From: Vibrio owensii CAIM 1854 = LMG 25443
GTDB lineage: Bacteria; Pseudomonadota; Gammaproteobacteria; Enterobacterales; Vibrionaceae
DNA length: 64,000 nt
Assembly (NCBI RefSeq): GCF_000817815.1
Contig: NZ_JPRD01000015.1
Coordinates: 62,001 to 126,000 of the forward strand
Direction: 5' to 3'
Positions 1-7,014 of the stretch are shown here, piece by piece. Numbering within the stretch: position 1 is the first letter of the stretch; each line of letters starts with the position of its first letter. A program made the position numbers and the translations under genes. The notes under the pieces are model-generated. The model ran no database searches and was not told where the DNA came from. It worked only from the letters and a program-made list of their open reading frames with translations.

Positions 1-46
1 TATTGAAACCATTCAGAATGAAATTAATAACGATAAGGCCTCAGTA

Positions 47-838
47 ATGAACTACAAAGGTAAACTCTTCGAATTGTGCCAGAAATTAGGTGTGGCTAAT
101 CCGGAATTTGAAAGCTTCAACCTTGGAGAAGCGCATTTGCCCGCATGGGAAACCAAGGGAACCGTAACAATTGGCTCTATCACCTTTACAGCTACGACTA
201 AGAAAGCTCAAAAGAAAGAAGCAGAGCAGGAAGTATCGAAAGATCTGTTTGAGCAAATTACCGAGCAAGGGGTTGATGTGCCGGCAGACAAACAGCCAGA
301 TACCCCGCAGCTGGTGGAAAATTCAAAAACAAAGTCAGCTCAGACATCACTACCCAATCCTAAAGGTCATTTCTATGAACTCTGTGCATCAATGGGCATT
401 GCTTCTCCTGTCGCGGAAATGACAAGTTCAGGGTCCTCTCATGAACCTCAATGGGTGGCGACTATCTCATTTGTCTACAACGGTACGGATTACACCGCAA
501 ATGCGTCATCAGGTAGTAAGAAAGACGCAGAGAAGCAGGCATTCCAACAGCTAATTAATGAAACGCAGGATGTAATAAATGCTGCCATCGTTGAACCAAA
601 GCCAGCGGCAGTAAGTAATGCTAAGTCATGGCTTAACGAGCTTATGCAAAAGAATCAGTTAGCCATGCCGATATATCGGACTCAAACGTTAGATATGCAA
701 CCTCCTATGTTCAAAGCGATTGTGACGTTTGATTACAACGGGCAGAAGTTTGAGATTGAAGGACCGACTATGCCAAGCAAGAAAAAAGCAGAATCCTGTG
801 CGGCCGATATTGCGGTTGCTGATATTCAGAACGCTTAA
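47..838 (+). CDS. Protein with three tandem dsRNA-binding domains
   Basis: The 263-residue product is three consecutive double-stranded-RNA-binding domains (dsRBD) with short linkers, at about residues 3-71, 104-171 and 191-260. Each starts with a K-x2-L-x-E-L/L-C helix, has a three-strand middle ending in an aromatic F/Y-x-N-G turn, and ends with the RNA-contacting lysine patch and helix (KKAQKKEAE at 52-60, SKKDAEKQA at 157-165, SKKKAESCAA at 244-253). No nuclease or other catalytic domain is present, unlike RNase III, the usual bacterial dsRBD carrier. Binding of structured or double-stranded RNA is inferred from the fold; the target is unknown. It heads a run of same-strand small genes. 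Confidence 0.85.
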   Translation: MNYKGKLFELCQKLGVANPEFESFNLGEAHLPAWETKGTVTIGSITFTATTKKAQKKEAEQEVSKDLFEQITEQGVDVPADKQPDTPQLVENSKTKSAQTSLPNPKGHFYELCASMGIASPVAEMTSSGSSHEPQWVATISFVYNGTDYTANASSGSKKDAEKQAFQQLINETQDVINAAIVEPKPAAVSNAKSWLNELMQKNQLAMPIYRTQTLDMQPPMFKAIVTFDYNGQKFEIEGPTMPSKKKAESCAADIAVADIQNA

Positions 839-856
839 TTCAGAGGATACTATCAG

Positions 857-1021
857 ATGGATGAAGAGCAAGAAGCTATCTACCAGTCCGGTTATCAAGC
901 CTACCTTAGTGGCGAATCAGAATTGTCCAATCCCTATTTCGGATTGGATGCTGAATTTTGGTCAGATGGTTGGGAAGATGCAAAAGAAGACACTGAAATT
1001 CAAGCAAAGAAACAATCATAA
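857..1021 (+). CDS. Rmf/CrpP-like small protein
   Basis: A 54-residue acidic protein beginning 18 bp after the dsRBD gene, with GAGG upstream of the ATG. Residues 8-43 follow the ribosome modulation factor/CrpP pattern: a helix with Y-Q-x-G-Y-x-A-Y-x-x-G, a short proline-containing loop, then F-W-x-x-G-W-x-x-A. Rmf proteins bind the 30S subunit and promote 100S ribosome dimers; CrpP-like plasmid proteins share the fold. This copy is more acidic than Rmf, so ribosome binding is not assured. Its neighbour, an RNA-binding protein, makes a translation-related role plausible but unproven. Confidence 0.6.
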   Translation: MDEEQEAIYQSGYQAYLSGESELSNPYFGLDAEFWSDGWEDAKEDTEIQAKKQS

Positions 1022-1032
1022 GGTCGTAAGTT

Positions 1033-1287
1033 ATGTCACTTTTACTTGATGACATTCGACCTGATGTGGTAACGAATGTCGCTGATGGCTATGAGGGTCA
1101 TTGTAAGTTGATCGTTCAGGGTAGTTACAGTGAGGAAGTGGTTGTATTCCCAAACCTAGAAGAAGCTGAATCTGCAGCAACTGCCGCTGTAGAACCGGTG
1201 GTAGGCGGATATCATGGTGCGGAAATTGAGATGACAACAGACGCGGTCACTCACGAGACTGCTGAAGAGTGGCTATTTTTAGATTGA
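1033..1287 (+). CDS. Hypothetical acidic protein, 84 aa
   Basis: I do not recognise this family. The product is short, acidic, without membrane segments or cysteines, and predicted to be cytoplasmic. It is 11 bp after the Rmf-like gene and 12 bp before the next, so it is likely part of the same transcript. The ATG at 1033 is preceded by a weak AGGT. Confidence 0.7.
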   Translation: MSLLLDDIRPDVVTNVADGYEGHCKLIVQGSYSEEVVVFPNLEEAESAATAAVEPVVGGYHGAEIEMTTDAVTHETAEEWLFLD

Positions 1288-1299
1288 GGTAAATAGCAA

Positions 1300-1524
1300 A
1301 TGCGACAGTTGACTTTTAACAAATCACTTTTGATATGGGGTTTAATGAATTGTGCAATTATGATCGGAACTCAATTCCTCAAAAGCGTCATCACCGGATT
1401 GCCATTCGATCATGTTAAATTTGGAGTGGATGGTACTATTGCCGTCTGTTTATTGGTTCTTATTTATACCCCATACCATATAAAGCGATTTGGTGACTTC
1501 ATGAAGTCAAGGGGCGAAAGGTAG
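1300..1524 (+). CDS. Small membrane protein, 74 aa
   Basis: Two hydrophobic segments (about residues 8-30 and 40-60) separated by a short polar loop, with a basic C-terminus (K-R-F-G-D-F-M-K-S-R). This predicts an inner-membrane hairpin with both ends in the cytoplasm. A GAGGT at 1286-1290 supports the ATG at 1300. No recognised family; it sits in the co-directional run from position 47. Confidence 0.65.
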   Translation: MRQLTFNKSLLIWGLMNCAIMIGTQFLKSVITGLPFDHVKFGVDGTIAVCLLVLIYTPYHIKRFGDFMKSRGER

Positions 1525-1533
1525 GATAGGTTA

Positions 1534-1962
1534 ATGAAATTGCGTTGTAATAAACAAAAACGAATTGCGGCTCTTACTGCCCTGGGTATATTGCTCACAG
1601 GTTGCGGTATGGATGACCTAAAAAATGAAATGGTCACAATGGCTAAAGAAATGGGGCCGACAACGATCTACATCGCGTCACCTGTAGAATTACTGATTGG
1701 TGAAAAACAGACGGCAACTGTATTCGGTTACGAAAAGTGTCCGGAAATCGATTCGAATTGGTTATGGTTTGTGGCTCCATCAACTCATATTCTAGATGAC
1801 AGCTGCATTAAGCTAGATGAAAGTACCTCTGAGGTGAAGGTCGGTCTATCAACCAAGGATCGCGCTTGGCACGAAACGTGGCGGGTTAAACATCATGGGG
1901 ATGCGATAACGCTAATGCGGTCAAATGGCTTTGAAATTAAACGAGCAGATCAAGGAATATAG
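1534..1962 (+). CDS. Predicted lipoprotein, 142 aa
   Basis: The N-terminus is a lipoprotein signal peptide: basic K-x-K-R, a hydrophobic stretch, then the lipobox L-T-G-C with lipidation at Cys24. The residue after the cysteine is Gly, which does not block outer-membrane sorting. The mature part has two further cysteines (in E-K-C-P and D-S-C-I) that could form a disulfide. Family not recognised. It follows the small membrane protein by 9 bp, suggesting a cell-envelope pair. Confidence 0.75.
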   Translation: MKLRCNKQKRIAALTALGILLTGCGMDDLKNEMVTMAKEMGPTTIYIASPVELLIGEKQTATVFGYEKCPEIDSNWLWFVAPSTHILDDSCIKLDESTSEVKVGLSTKDRAWHETWRVKHHGDAITLMRSNGFEIKRADQGI

Positions 1963-1970
1963 GAGTGAGA

Positions 1971-2258
1971 ATGTCTGATAACAAATCAGTAAGTAACGAC
2001 CCATTTGTTGAAGAGCTAAATTTAATGGTTGAGCGCTTGAGCAAGCGGGGAGACTACAAGGGATCATTACAGGTGTCTATGGGGAAAGTGAACGGTGAGA
2101 ATACATATATGATCATCGCGTCCGAAAACAAAGATGCTCAAGACAAGCTTCATACCATTCTCGGTGAGCGCTTCAATGAGGTATGTATTGAAGAGCGAGC
2201 TGAGCAATTTCGTAACATGATGCCTGAAGGTCTCAAACAGTTGATGTCCAAATCGTAA
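1971..2258 (+). CDS. Hypothetical protein, 95 aa
   Basis: The start is placed at the ATG at 1971 because AGGAG at 1961-1965 is at correct spacing; the in-frame GTG at 1965 overlaps that ribosome-binding site. The product is charged, mixed alpha/beta, with no membrane segment, cytoplasmic and of unknown family. It is the last gene of the run starting at 47; 141 bp follow without a gene. Confidence 0.7.
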   Translation: MSDNKSVSNDPFVEELNLMVERLSKRGDYKGSLQVSMGKVNGENTYMIIASENKDAQDKLHTILGERFNEVCIEERAEQFRNMMPEGLKQLMSKS

Positions 2259-2399
2259 TTAGCAGAATCCTAATGCCAGTGCTGTTGGAACGCTGGCCTT
2301 TGAAGTAATCACCAGGAATGGTCAAGGGTCTTGAATAAACGGACAAAAATTGCAGTATCACCAATTCAGTCACAGCGGATAATTGAATAAGGTTACATC

Positions 2400-2861
2400 A
2401 TGAAATCAATATCACAGCAAATAAATCAAACACTACGTTACAAAGACAAAACGCTACTCGCCTTCCAGATGGATGCGTCAGTGATAGTGGAAGAAGCCTG
2501 CAAGGTTGCTTACTCAAAGGTAACCCCCACAATAATGCTGCACAACATACAGAACTTAGAGAGTTTAGCAGTGAATTACTGTAAGCAAATTTTTGCGACA
2601 GAATATCCGACATGGAAAGAGGACTACAAAATTCGATTAGAGCAATTCAATGGAATGTTCAAAACCGCAGTATGTAATTCGGCTATGTTCTATCCATTAA
2701 TCTTTATTGCGATGGCAAAAGAGTGGTTTTTTGCTAATCCGGAAAAGTTGCCCCCTGTTGGTGGAAGATTGCTTGAAAAGGTTGATCTCGATCCTCAGTA
2801 CTGGGCGATTATTACTGCACCGTTAATTCCAGCCCTACATCGACTTCAGGAAAGAAAGTAA
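2400..2861 (+). CDS. Hypothetical protein, 153 aa
   Basis: Predominantly helical, no signal peptide, with an aromatic-rich middle (about residues 95-125). I do not recognise the family. The ATG at 2400 follows AAGG. A 34-bp gap separates it from the next gene's chosen start, so the two probably share a transcript; the 141 bp upstream are the likely promoter. Confidence 0.7.
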   Translation: MKSISQQINQTLRYKDKTLLAFQMDASVIVEEACKVAYSKVTPTIMLHNIQNLESLAVNYCKQIFATEYPTWKEDYKIRLEQFNGMFKTAVCNSAMFYPLIFIAMAKEWFFANPEKLPPVGGRLLEKVDLDPQYWAIITAPLIPALHRLQERK

Positions 2862-2895
2862 AACTATGGAAAAAATCGACCCAAAGGGAGAAATA

Positions 2896-3186
2896 ATGAG
2901 TAATCGTAAGAAATTAACAAGCTCAGATATAGCTCAAATAGAGCGCGAGATAACCGAAAGTCAACATTGGATAGTACGTGTTTTTTTAGGCTGGAAAGCT
3001 CCTGCGATTGCCGTTTTGCTCGGGTTGATTGGTTTGGTCGCTAACATAGTTAAGCAACATGGTGGCTTAACTCAATTTTCGACGACTGCTGTAAACATGG
3101 TTTCAATCACTTGCTTACTAATCCTGATATACGGCCTGATAGGATTAATAAATCACGATTGGTCATGGGGTAAAGAGAAACAATAA
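2896..3186 (+). CDS. Small membrane protein, 96 aa
   Basis: Start chosen at 2896 because GGGAG at 2885-2889 is well spaced from it; an in-frame ATG at 2866 has a poorer site. After a charged N-terminal 35 residues there are two hydrophobic segments (roughly residues 36-55 and 66-86) and a basic tail. It predicts a two-pass inner-membrane protein of unknown function and closes the first gene block before a 1-kb non-coding region. Confidence 0.6.
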   Translation: MSNRKKLTSSDIAQIEREITESQHWIVRVFLGWKAPAIAVLLGLIGLVANIVKQHGGLTQFSTTAVNMVSITCLLILIYGLIGLINHDWSWGKEKQ

Positions 3187-3225
3187 TAACCATTTTATTT
3201 TTCGATACGGCCATTGTATGTAGAA

Positions 3226-3338
3226 TGGGTGTGTAACACCACCCGAAGCACAATCGATTTCCTCATCCATAGGTATTGATGCAAACTAGAGCTCAGCCTT
3301 ATGCACCATTCATCCATTATCTAATGGATAGTTTGCAT
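3226..3338. repeat. Nested inverted repeats in non-coding region
   Basis: The first half of the 1-kb gene-free stretch (3187-4238) is dense in dyads. ATGCAAACTA at 3279-3288 pairs with TAGTTTGCAT at 3329-3338, and inside this lies ATCCATTA-TC-TAATGGAT (3312-3329). A smaller GGTGT/ACACC dyad is near 3228-3240. No gene is readable here. Dense nested dyads are typical of operators, origins or partition sites; which applies is unknown. Confidence 0.55.
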
Positions 3339-3453
3339 GAAGAGGTCCAATATTCTTCACTTATTCAACAGGCAGTGACTGCTTTAAACGCATATCTTTT
3401 ATCAATTAATTCCTAATTGACACCCACAGATTAATTCACAGTAAGTTCCTACG

Positions 3454-3488
3454 TGACAAAATCTAGTCAACACACCTAGATTTTGTCA
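3454..3488. repeat. Perfect 13-bp inverted repeat, lox-like geometry
   Basis: TGACAAAATCTAG (3454-3466) and its exact reverse complement (3476-3488) flank a 9-bp spacer. Arms of 13 bp around a short asymmetric spacer resemble the loxP architecture (13-8-13), and a Cre-like recombinase is encoded at 59379-60428. The arm sequence is not that of loxP. It could equally be an operator or partition site. There is no T-tract, so a terminator is unlikely. Confidence 0.5.
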
Positions 3489-3579
3489 TAAATCAAACTC
3501 AACCCTCCATGCGACAAATCATGAAAAAATGATGTGGGGATATCCATCGACCAAACACTATCGTTACGCGGTCACAATC

Positions 3580-3918
3580 TGTCTATATATACAAAAGGGG
3601 TATTCGGAACCAACCGACCCCTCGACCTCCCTGCCAAGCCTGCGCGACAGCGCTCCCAATTAACATGGGTGTGCGCGATTTTTTGTTTTTTCTTTTTTTT
3701 CTTTTTTTTGAGCTTTTTTCGCGAGGGCCGGGCAAGGAATCTGTGGCGTTTTGAGGTGGTTGTGTGATCGGATCGGAAAGAACAGGAACAAAAATTAGTA
3801 AAGGGGAAGGGGAAAGAAAAGCGACGAAAAAGGGCGGCAGCGAGTGGGGTAGTCAAGGTGGAACTGCGGGGGTGAAGCGGGCGGCAAACCTCGTCTCTCC
3901 CTTTGATATATATAGACA
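3580..3918. mobile_element. 339-bp compositionally foreign insert with inverted ends
   Basis: The segment is bounded by imperfect inverted ends: TGTCTATATATACAAAAGGG at the left and, read inward from the right, TGTCTATATATATCAAAGGG. Inside, GC is higher than the surroundings, there is a long interrupted poly-T tract near 3681-3720, and the right half is strongly purine-rich (for example GGGGAAGGGGAAAG). No plausible gene is present. It may be a MITE-like element, but I find no clear target-site duplication. The poly-pyrimidine tract would also fit eukaryotic-type or chimeric DNA. Confidence 0.4.
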
Positions 3919-4238
3919 AAAGGGTGTGTGGGTATGAAGAAAAGGAATTGGGTTCCGAAAAAACACATATAGCTTAACCATGATAGCTAAGCTGGAATCT
4001 CAAAAAATAGTTGTAAAGGAAGGAACTGCATCTGCAGTAGGAATTACTATAAACCAATCGATATTGGGATGACAGGACTAATCCTCAGTTAGTGGTTTGA
4101 CTGCGAGTTTTTTGGTCAGAATTTGAGAAATTATAGTGTGCCCGTAACGATGCCTGATCATATCCAAGCACACAACAATATCGTAATGGTCACCGTTATA
4201 ATGGCCCATACCTGCTGGTGGTCTTTACAGGAAGGTTA

Positions 4239-4712
4239 ATGTCACAATATACACACAATCCGGTCGGGAAAAGAATAGGTAATCTGGTCTGGTTTCATAT
4301 TAATTACCTGACGATCGTGGTGAATGAGAGCGAAGCTGAAATTATTCTTGCAGCAGCCAAAGACTTTGCGCCTGAAGCAAACATTGTGCGACTCGATGTA
4401 AAGCGTCGAACTGCTCAATTGATCCATTGCCCAGAATTTGACGAGACGCATGAGCCAGCACTTGCATACACATACGATATCAATAAAGGGAGGTTAACTC
4501 GCTATCGAAATAATCCGTATATCTTCCACCAGAAGCACTTGATGGTCATGCATAATTATCAGGGTTTCGATTATCAAAGTTCATTGGAAAGAACAAAGCA
4601 ATGGAAGGCTTGTGTAGTAATGAATGACAATTTAGACCAAGGGTTTTATCTCAAAATTGGTCGAGAAAAATATTGGAATATGTGGCTATCAAAAGTAGGC
4701 ATTGCACGATGA
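4239..4712 (+). CDS. N-terminal half of phosphorothioation-associated putative methyltransferase
   Basis: 157 residues. From memory the sequence follows the N-terminal region of the 'DNA phosphorothioation-associated putative methyltransferase' family: V-G-K-R near the N-terminus, then W-F-H-I, a central P-E-F-D-E-T-H-E-P-A-L motif, a D-x-x-x-G-R-L-x-R-Y-R-x-N-P motif and F-H-Q-K-H-L. In usual members this is fused to a methyltransferase domain, which here is the next gene. Start at 4239 is supported by AGGAAGG at 4229-4235; an in-frame GTG at 4218 is less likely. Function of the family is unproven. No dnd or ssp modification gene is visible in the window. Confidence 0.65.
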   Translation: MSQYTHNPVGKRIGNLVWFHINYLTIVVNESEAEIILAAAKDFAPEANIVRLDVKRRTAQLIHCPEFDETHEPALAYTYDINKGRLTRYRNNPYIFHQKHLMVMHNYQGFDYQSSLERTKQWKACVVMNDNLDQGFYLKIGREKYWNMWLSKVGIAR

Positions 4713-4782
4713 ATGAGAATCTAAAATAACACGCTCTGATAGTTAAACATCCACAATCTCAATTTGACACTAGGATAATAAA

Positions 4783-5385
4783 ATGCCCAATACTGCACCC
4801 AAATCTCCGCTGCCGGCTTGCAATGAGATACAACACTCTGATTTTGCCATTAGTGCAAAAACCGCAATATTTCGTTCTGGTCTTACTGCTCCATTGAAGT
4901 GCATCATTGGGTATGGTTTGATTGATTCATACTCAAGTATTCTCCATTACGCCAAGGGAAAAGCACAGCACGATTCCGACAAACTGTCAGAGTTTGGTCA
5001 AGTCGCAGACCACGATTATACTTACTGCCCGAATCCCCAAGCTTTGGGCTGTCACCATGACTACGTGATTGCTAACTATTGTCTTAACGTCCTACCATAT
5101 GAGTCACGCCAATTCGTGCTTCACCAGATCGCGTCATGCACACGAAAAATAGCCTTTCTTAGTGTCCGTACAGATAAAATTGTGGGTGTGCCTGAAGGTG
5201 ACGGTGTACGAACGAAACGCAATACGTTTCAGAAACAATATCGTTCGGGGGAAATTGTTGCGGAAACTCAGGAGCATTTTAAATACGTCGCTGAGCTAAA
5301 GTTACTAAAAAACCAAAGTGGTTTTGCGATTGTTGCCTGTAGTCACCAGCCATTACCAGCTAACATCATGGCTGTTCAAAAATGA
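4783..5385 (+). CDS. C-terminal methyltransferase-like half of the same family
   Basis: 200 residues resembling the catalytic half of the phosphorothioation-associated putative methyltransferase family: D-Y-V-I-A-N-Y-C-L-N-V-L-P followed by a helix and F-L-S-V-R, then G-D-G-V-x-T-K-R-N-T-F-Q-K. This is the class I methyltransferase pattern around the S-adenosylmethionine pocket. The expected glycine-rich motif I (D-Y-G-C-G) is only G-Y-G, so activity is uncertain. It has its own ribosome-binding site (AGGA near 4772) and follows the N-terminal half after 70 bp, so the split looks stable rather than a recent frameshift. Confidence 0.6.
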   Translation: MPNTAPKSPLPACNEIQHSDFAISAKTAIFRSGLTAPLKCIIGYGLIDSYSSILHYAKGKAQHDSDKLSEFGQVADHDYTYCPNPQALGCHHDYVIANYCLNVLPYESRQFVLHQIASCTRKIAFLSVRTDKIVGVPEGDGVRTKRNTFQKQYRSGEIVAETQEHFKYVAELKLLKNQSGFAIVACSHQPLPANIMAVQK

Positions 5386-5450
5386 AGAGAAAAAACATAG
5401 GTTTTTGGGTCTGATTTCCTGATTAATGTCTAGAGAGGAATAATGAGTCC

Positions 5451-5466
5451 TGCGGTCTAACATTGT
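5451..5466 (-). repeat. Dispersed 16-bp repeat, copy 1 of 3
   Basis: TGCGGTCTAACATTGT here is the reverse complement of the copies at 38968 and 43881. It lies in the gene-free region upstream of the protease. Confidence 0.6.
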
Positions 5467-5486
5467 TCATTGCATTACAAGTGCAG

Positions 5487-5504
5487 TTATGATGAACATC
5501 ATAA
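5487..5504. promoter_or_regulatory. Perfect dyad upstream of the protease gene
   Basis: TTATGATG-AA-CATCATAA is a perfect 8-2-8 palindrome in the gene-free stretch 5386-5768, about 265 bp upstream of the secreted protease. Its size and symmetry fit a dimeric regulator's operator, but no regulator can be named. Confidence 0.4.
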
Positions 5505-5630
5505 AGCATTGCATGTAACCAGGTGTATTGATAAGTGCTCACTAAGTGGAATATGAGTTTTGATCAAATTCGTATTGATAGAGTAAGCAATGTGTTTCGT
5601 GATACACTTTTTTCATATTCAATGCAGTAC

Positions 5631-5678
5631 AACGCAAATTTACCAACGAGCCCTTCACTGGTGAAGCCAACTTGCGTT
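5631..5678 (+). repeat. Nested hairpin upstream of the protease gene
   Basis: AACGCAA (5631-5637) pairs with TTGCGTT (5672-5678), and inside it CTTCAC-TG-GTGAAG (5653-5666) forms a second perfect stem. It lies about 90 bp before the protease start and could be a structured leader or an attenuator. I considered an integron attC site, but the conserved R box sequences are absent. Confidence 0.35.
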
Positions 5679-5768
5679 CACTCCAAGAAAAAATCTTTAC
5701 ATCTCAGTTTATTGCTGTTTCAGCAAGGGTTTTCCTTGTGCTGACAATTAAGAAGGATACGTCTATAC

Positions 5769-6854
5769 ATGAAACGAACACGTCTATTAATCGCGCTCTG
5801 TTCCGCTTTGGGGTTGTCTAGTGTTGCAAATTCAAGTGAAGATTTGACAACTTTTATCTATAACGGCCAGACCACGACTACCGCAACTTGGCCTTCATAT
5901 GCTGCAGTTTATTACGATGCAACTTCACTTACTGGTGTATACGGCCAATATTGCGGTGCTACTATTCTTGATGCAGACCATGTAATGTTGGCAGCTCACT
6001 GTGTAACCGACGGAAGTGGAGGTATGAATTATGAATACCTTGTTTATACGTCCATACTGCCTCAATTGTCTAATAAATCGCAATTCTTAAGTGGCACAGT
6101 GGAAAATATCCGAGCACAGTACGTATATGTGCACCCTGAATATGTTGATTCCTCAAGTGATTCGACAGTGCCTTGGCCGAATGACATTGCCATAATCAAA
6201 CTTGAATCATCAATGAATGTGGACAGTTCCGCGTATGTTAGTCGAGCGCAATCATCTCAAGTTAACTCGTATCGTATCGAAGATAAGTCTTTTGTTGCGG
6301 TAGGGATGGGATTAACAGAAGATAAAACATACGCTACCCAACTACTTTGGACTAATTTAAATTATGAACCTACCAACTCTTGCAAGTTGGGGGCAGGTGA
6401 GTCACAGCTTTGCATGAAGGGTAGTTACGACCCTTCTACTCGAGTACGTAATACTACTTGTAGTGGAGATAGTGGTGGTCCTTTGTATTGGTACGACAGT
6501 TCAAAGTTTGAATATTACCAGGTTGGCATTACAAGCTATGGGTGGAAGAACTGTTACAATGAGTCGTCTGAAGATGTGGCGGTATTTACTGAAGTAGCGG
6601 ATTACAACGCATGGATTGATAACGTACTGAGTAACAGTGAAACACCTGATTTAGAAATTACTGATCAACTGCGAACTGCAATTGGAGCAACTGTTACCGA
6701 TCCAGGACCAATTATTAACGACACAACTACAGATGAATCCGGTGGCTCAAACTACCAAACGACAAGCGATTCAAGTGGAGGTAGTGTAGGACTTGCCACT
6801 TTGGGTTTGTTTGGAATCGCTGGACTTCGACGCCGACAACTTTCAAGTACTTAA
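5769..6854 (+). CDS. Secreted trypsin-like serine protease with GlyGly-CTERM anchor
   Basis: 361 residues. A Sec signal peptide (residues 1-22, ending S-V-A-N-S) leads into an S1-family domain with the full triad: H77 in A-A-H-C, D139 in N-D-I-A-I-I and S235 in C-S-G-D-S-G-G-P-L. Paired cysteines fit disulfides. After a Ser/Thr-rich linker the C-terminus is a GlyGly-CTERM signal: S-G-G-S, a hydrophobic helix, then R-R-R. In Vibrio this signal is processed by rhombosortase and goes with type II secretion and surface attachment. Those host functions are not in the window. AAGGA at 5752-5756 supports the start. Confidence 0.9.
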   Translation: MKRTRLLIALCSALGLSSVANSSEDLTTFIYNGQTTTTATWPSYAAVYYDATSLTGVYGQYCGATILDADHVMLAAHCVTDGSGGMNYEYLVYTSILPQLSNKSQFLSGTVENIRAQYVYVHPEYVDSSSDSTVPWPNDIAIIKLESSMNVDSSAYVSRAQSSQVNSYRIEDKSFVAVGMGLTEDKTYATQLLWTNLNYEPTNSCKLGAGESQLCMKGSYDPSTRVRNTTCSGDSGGPLYWYDSSKFEYYQVGITSYGWKNCYNESSEDVAVFTEVADYNAWIDNVLSNSETPDLEITDQLRTAIGATVTDPGPIINDTTTDESGGSNYQTTSDSSGGSVGLATLGLFGIAGLRRRQLSST

Positions 6855-6970
6855 GTTAATATAGTCATGAACACTCGCATAGAGAAGTTGGGTCTTAGTT
6901 TGGTCAATACCAAGTTGGTCCTTAGTGATTAATAGCCAATAGAGATCTACCTGAACGGGAATAAAACTAG

Positions 6971-6999
6971 AAAGCATTGGAATTCTCTGATGCTTTTTT
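6971..6999 (+). terminator. Intrinsic terminator after the protease gene
   Basis: AAAGCAT (6971-6977) pairs with ATGCTTT (6990-6996) across a 12-nt loop and is followed by a T-tract. It lies 116 bp after the protease stop and immediately before the next gene. Confidence 0.5.
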
Positions 7000-7014
7000 C
7001 CATAAGTGAAAAGT

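Noticed and set aside
3534..3919. Overlapping reading frames on both strands across the poly-T/purine-rich insert
   Set aside because: Products are low-complexity (runs of Phe or Lys) and follow base composition; no ribosome-binding site or family signal.
5535..5744. Open frame of 69 codons upstream of the protease gene
   Set aside because: No ribosome-binding site, unlikely composition, and it runs through the nested hairpin; more likely a leader region.
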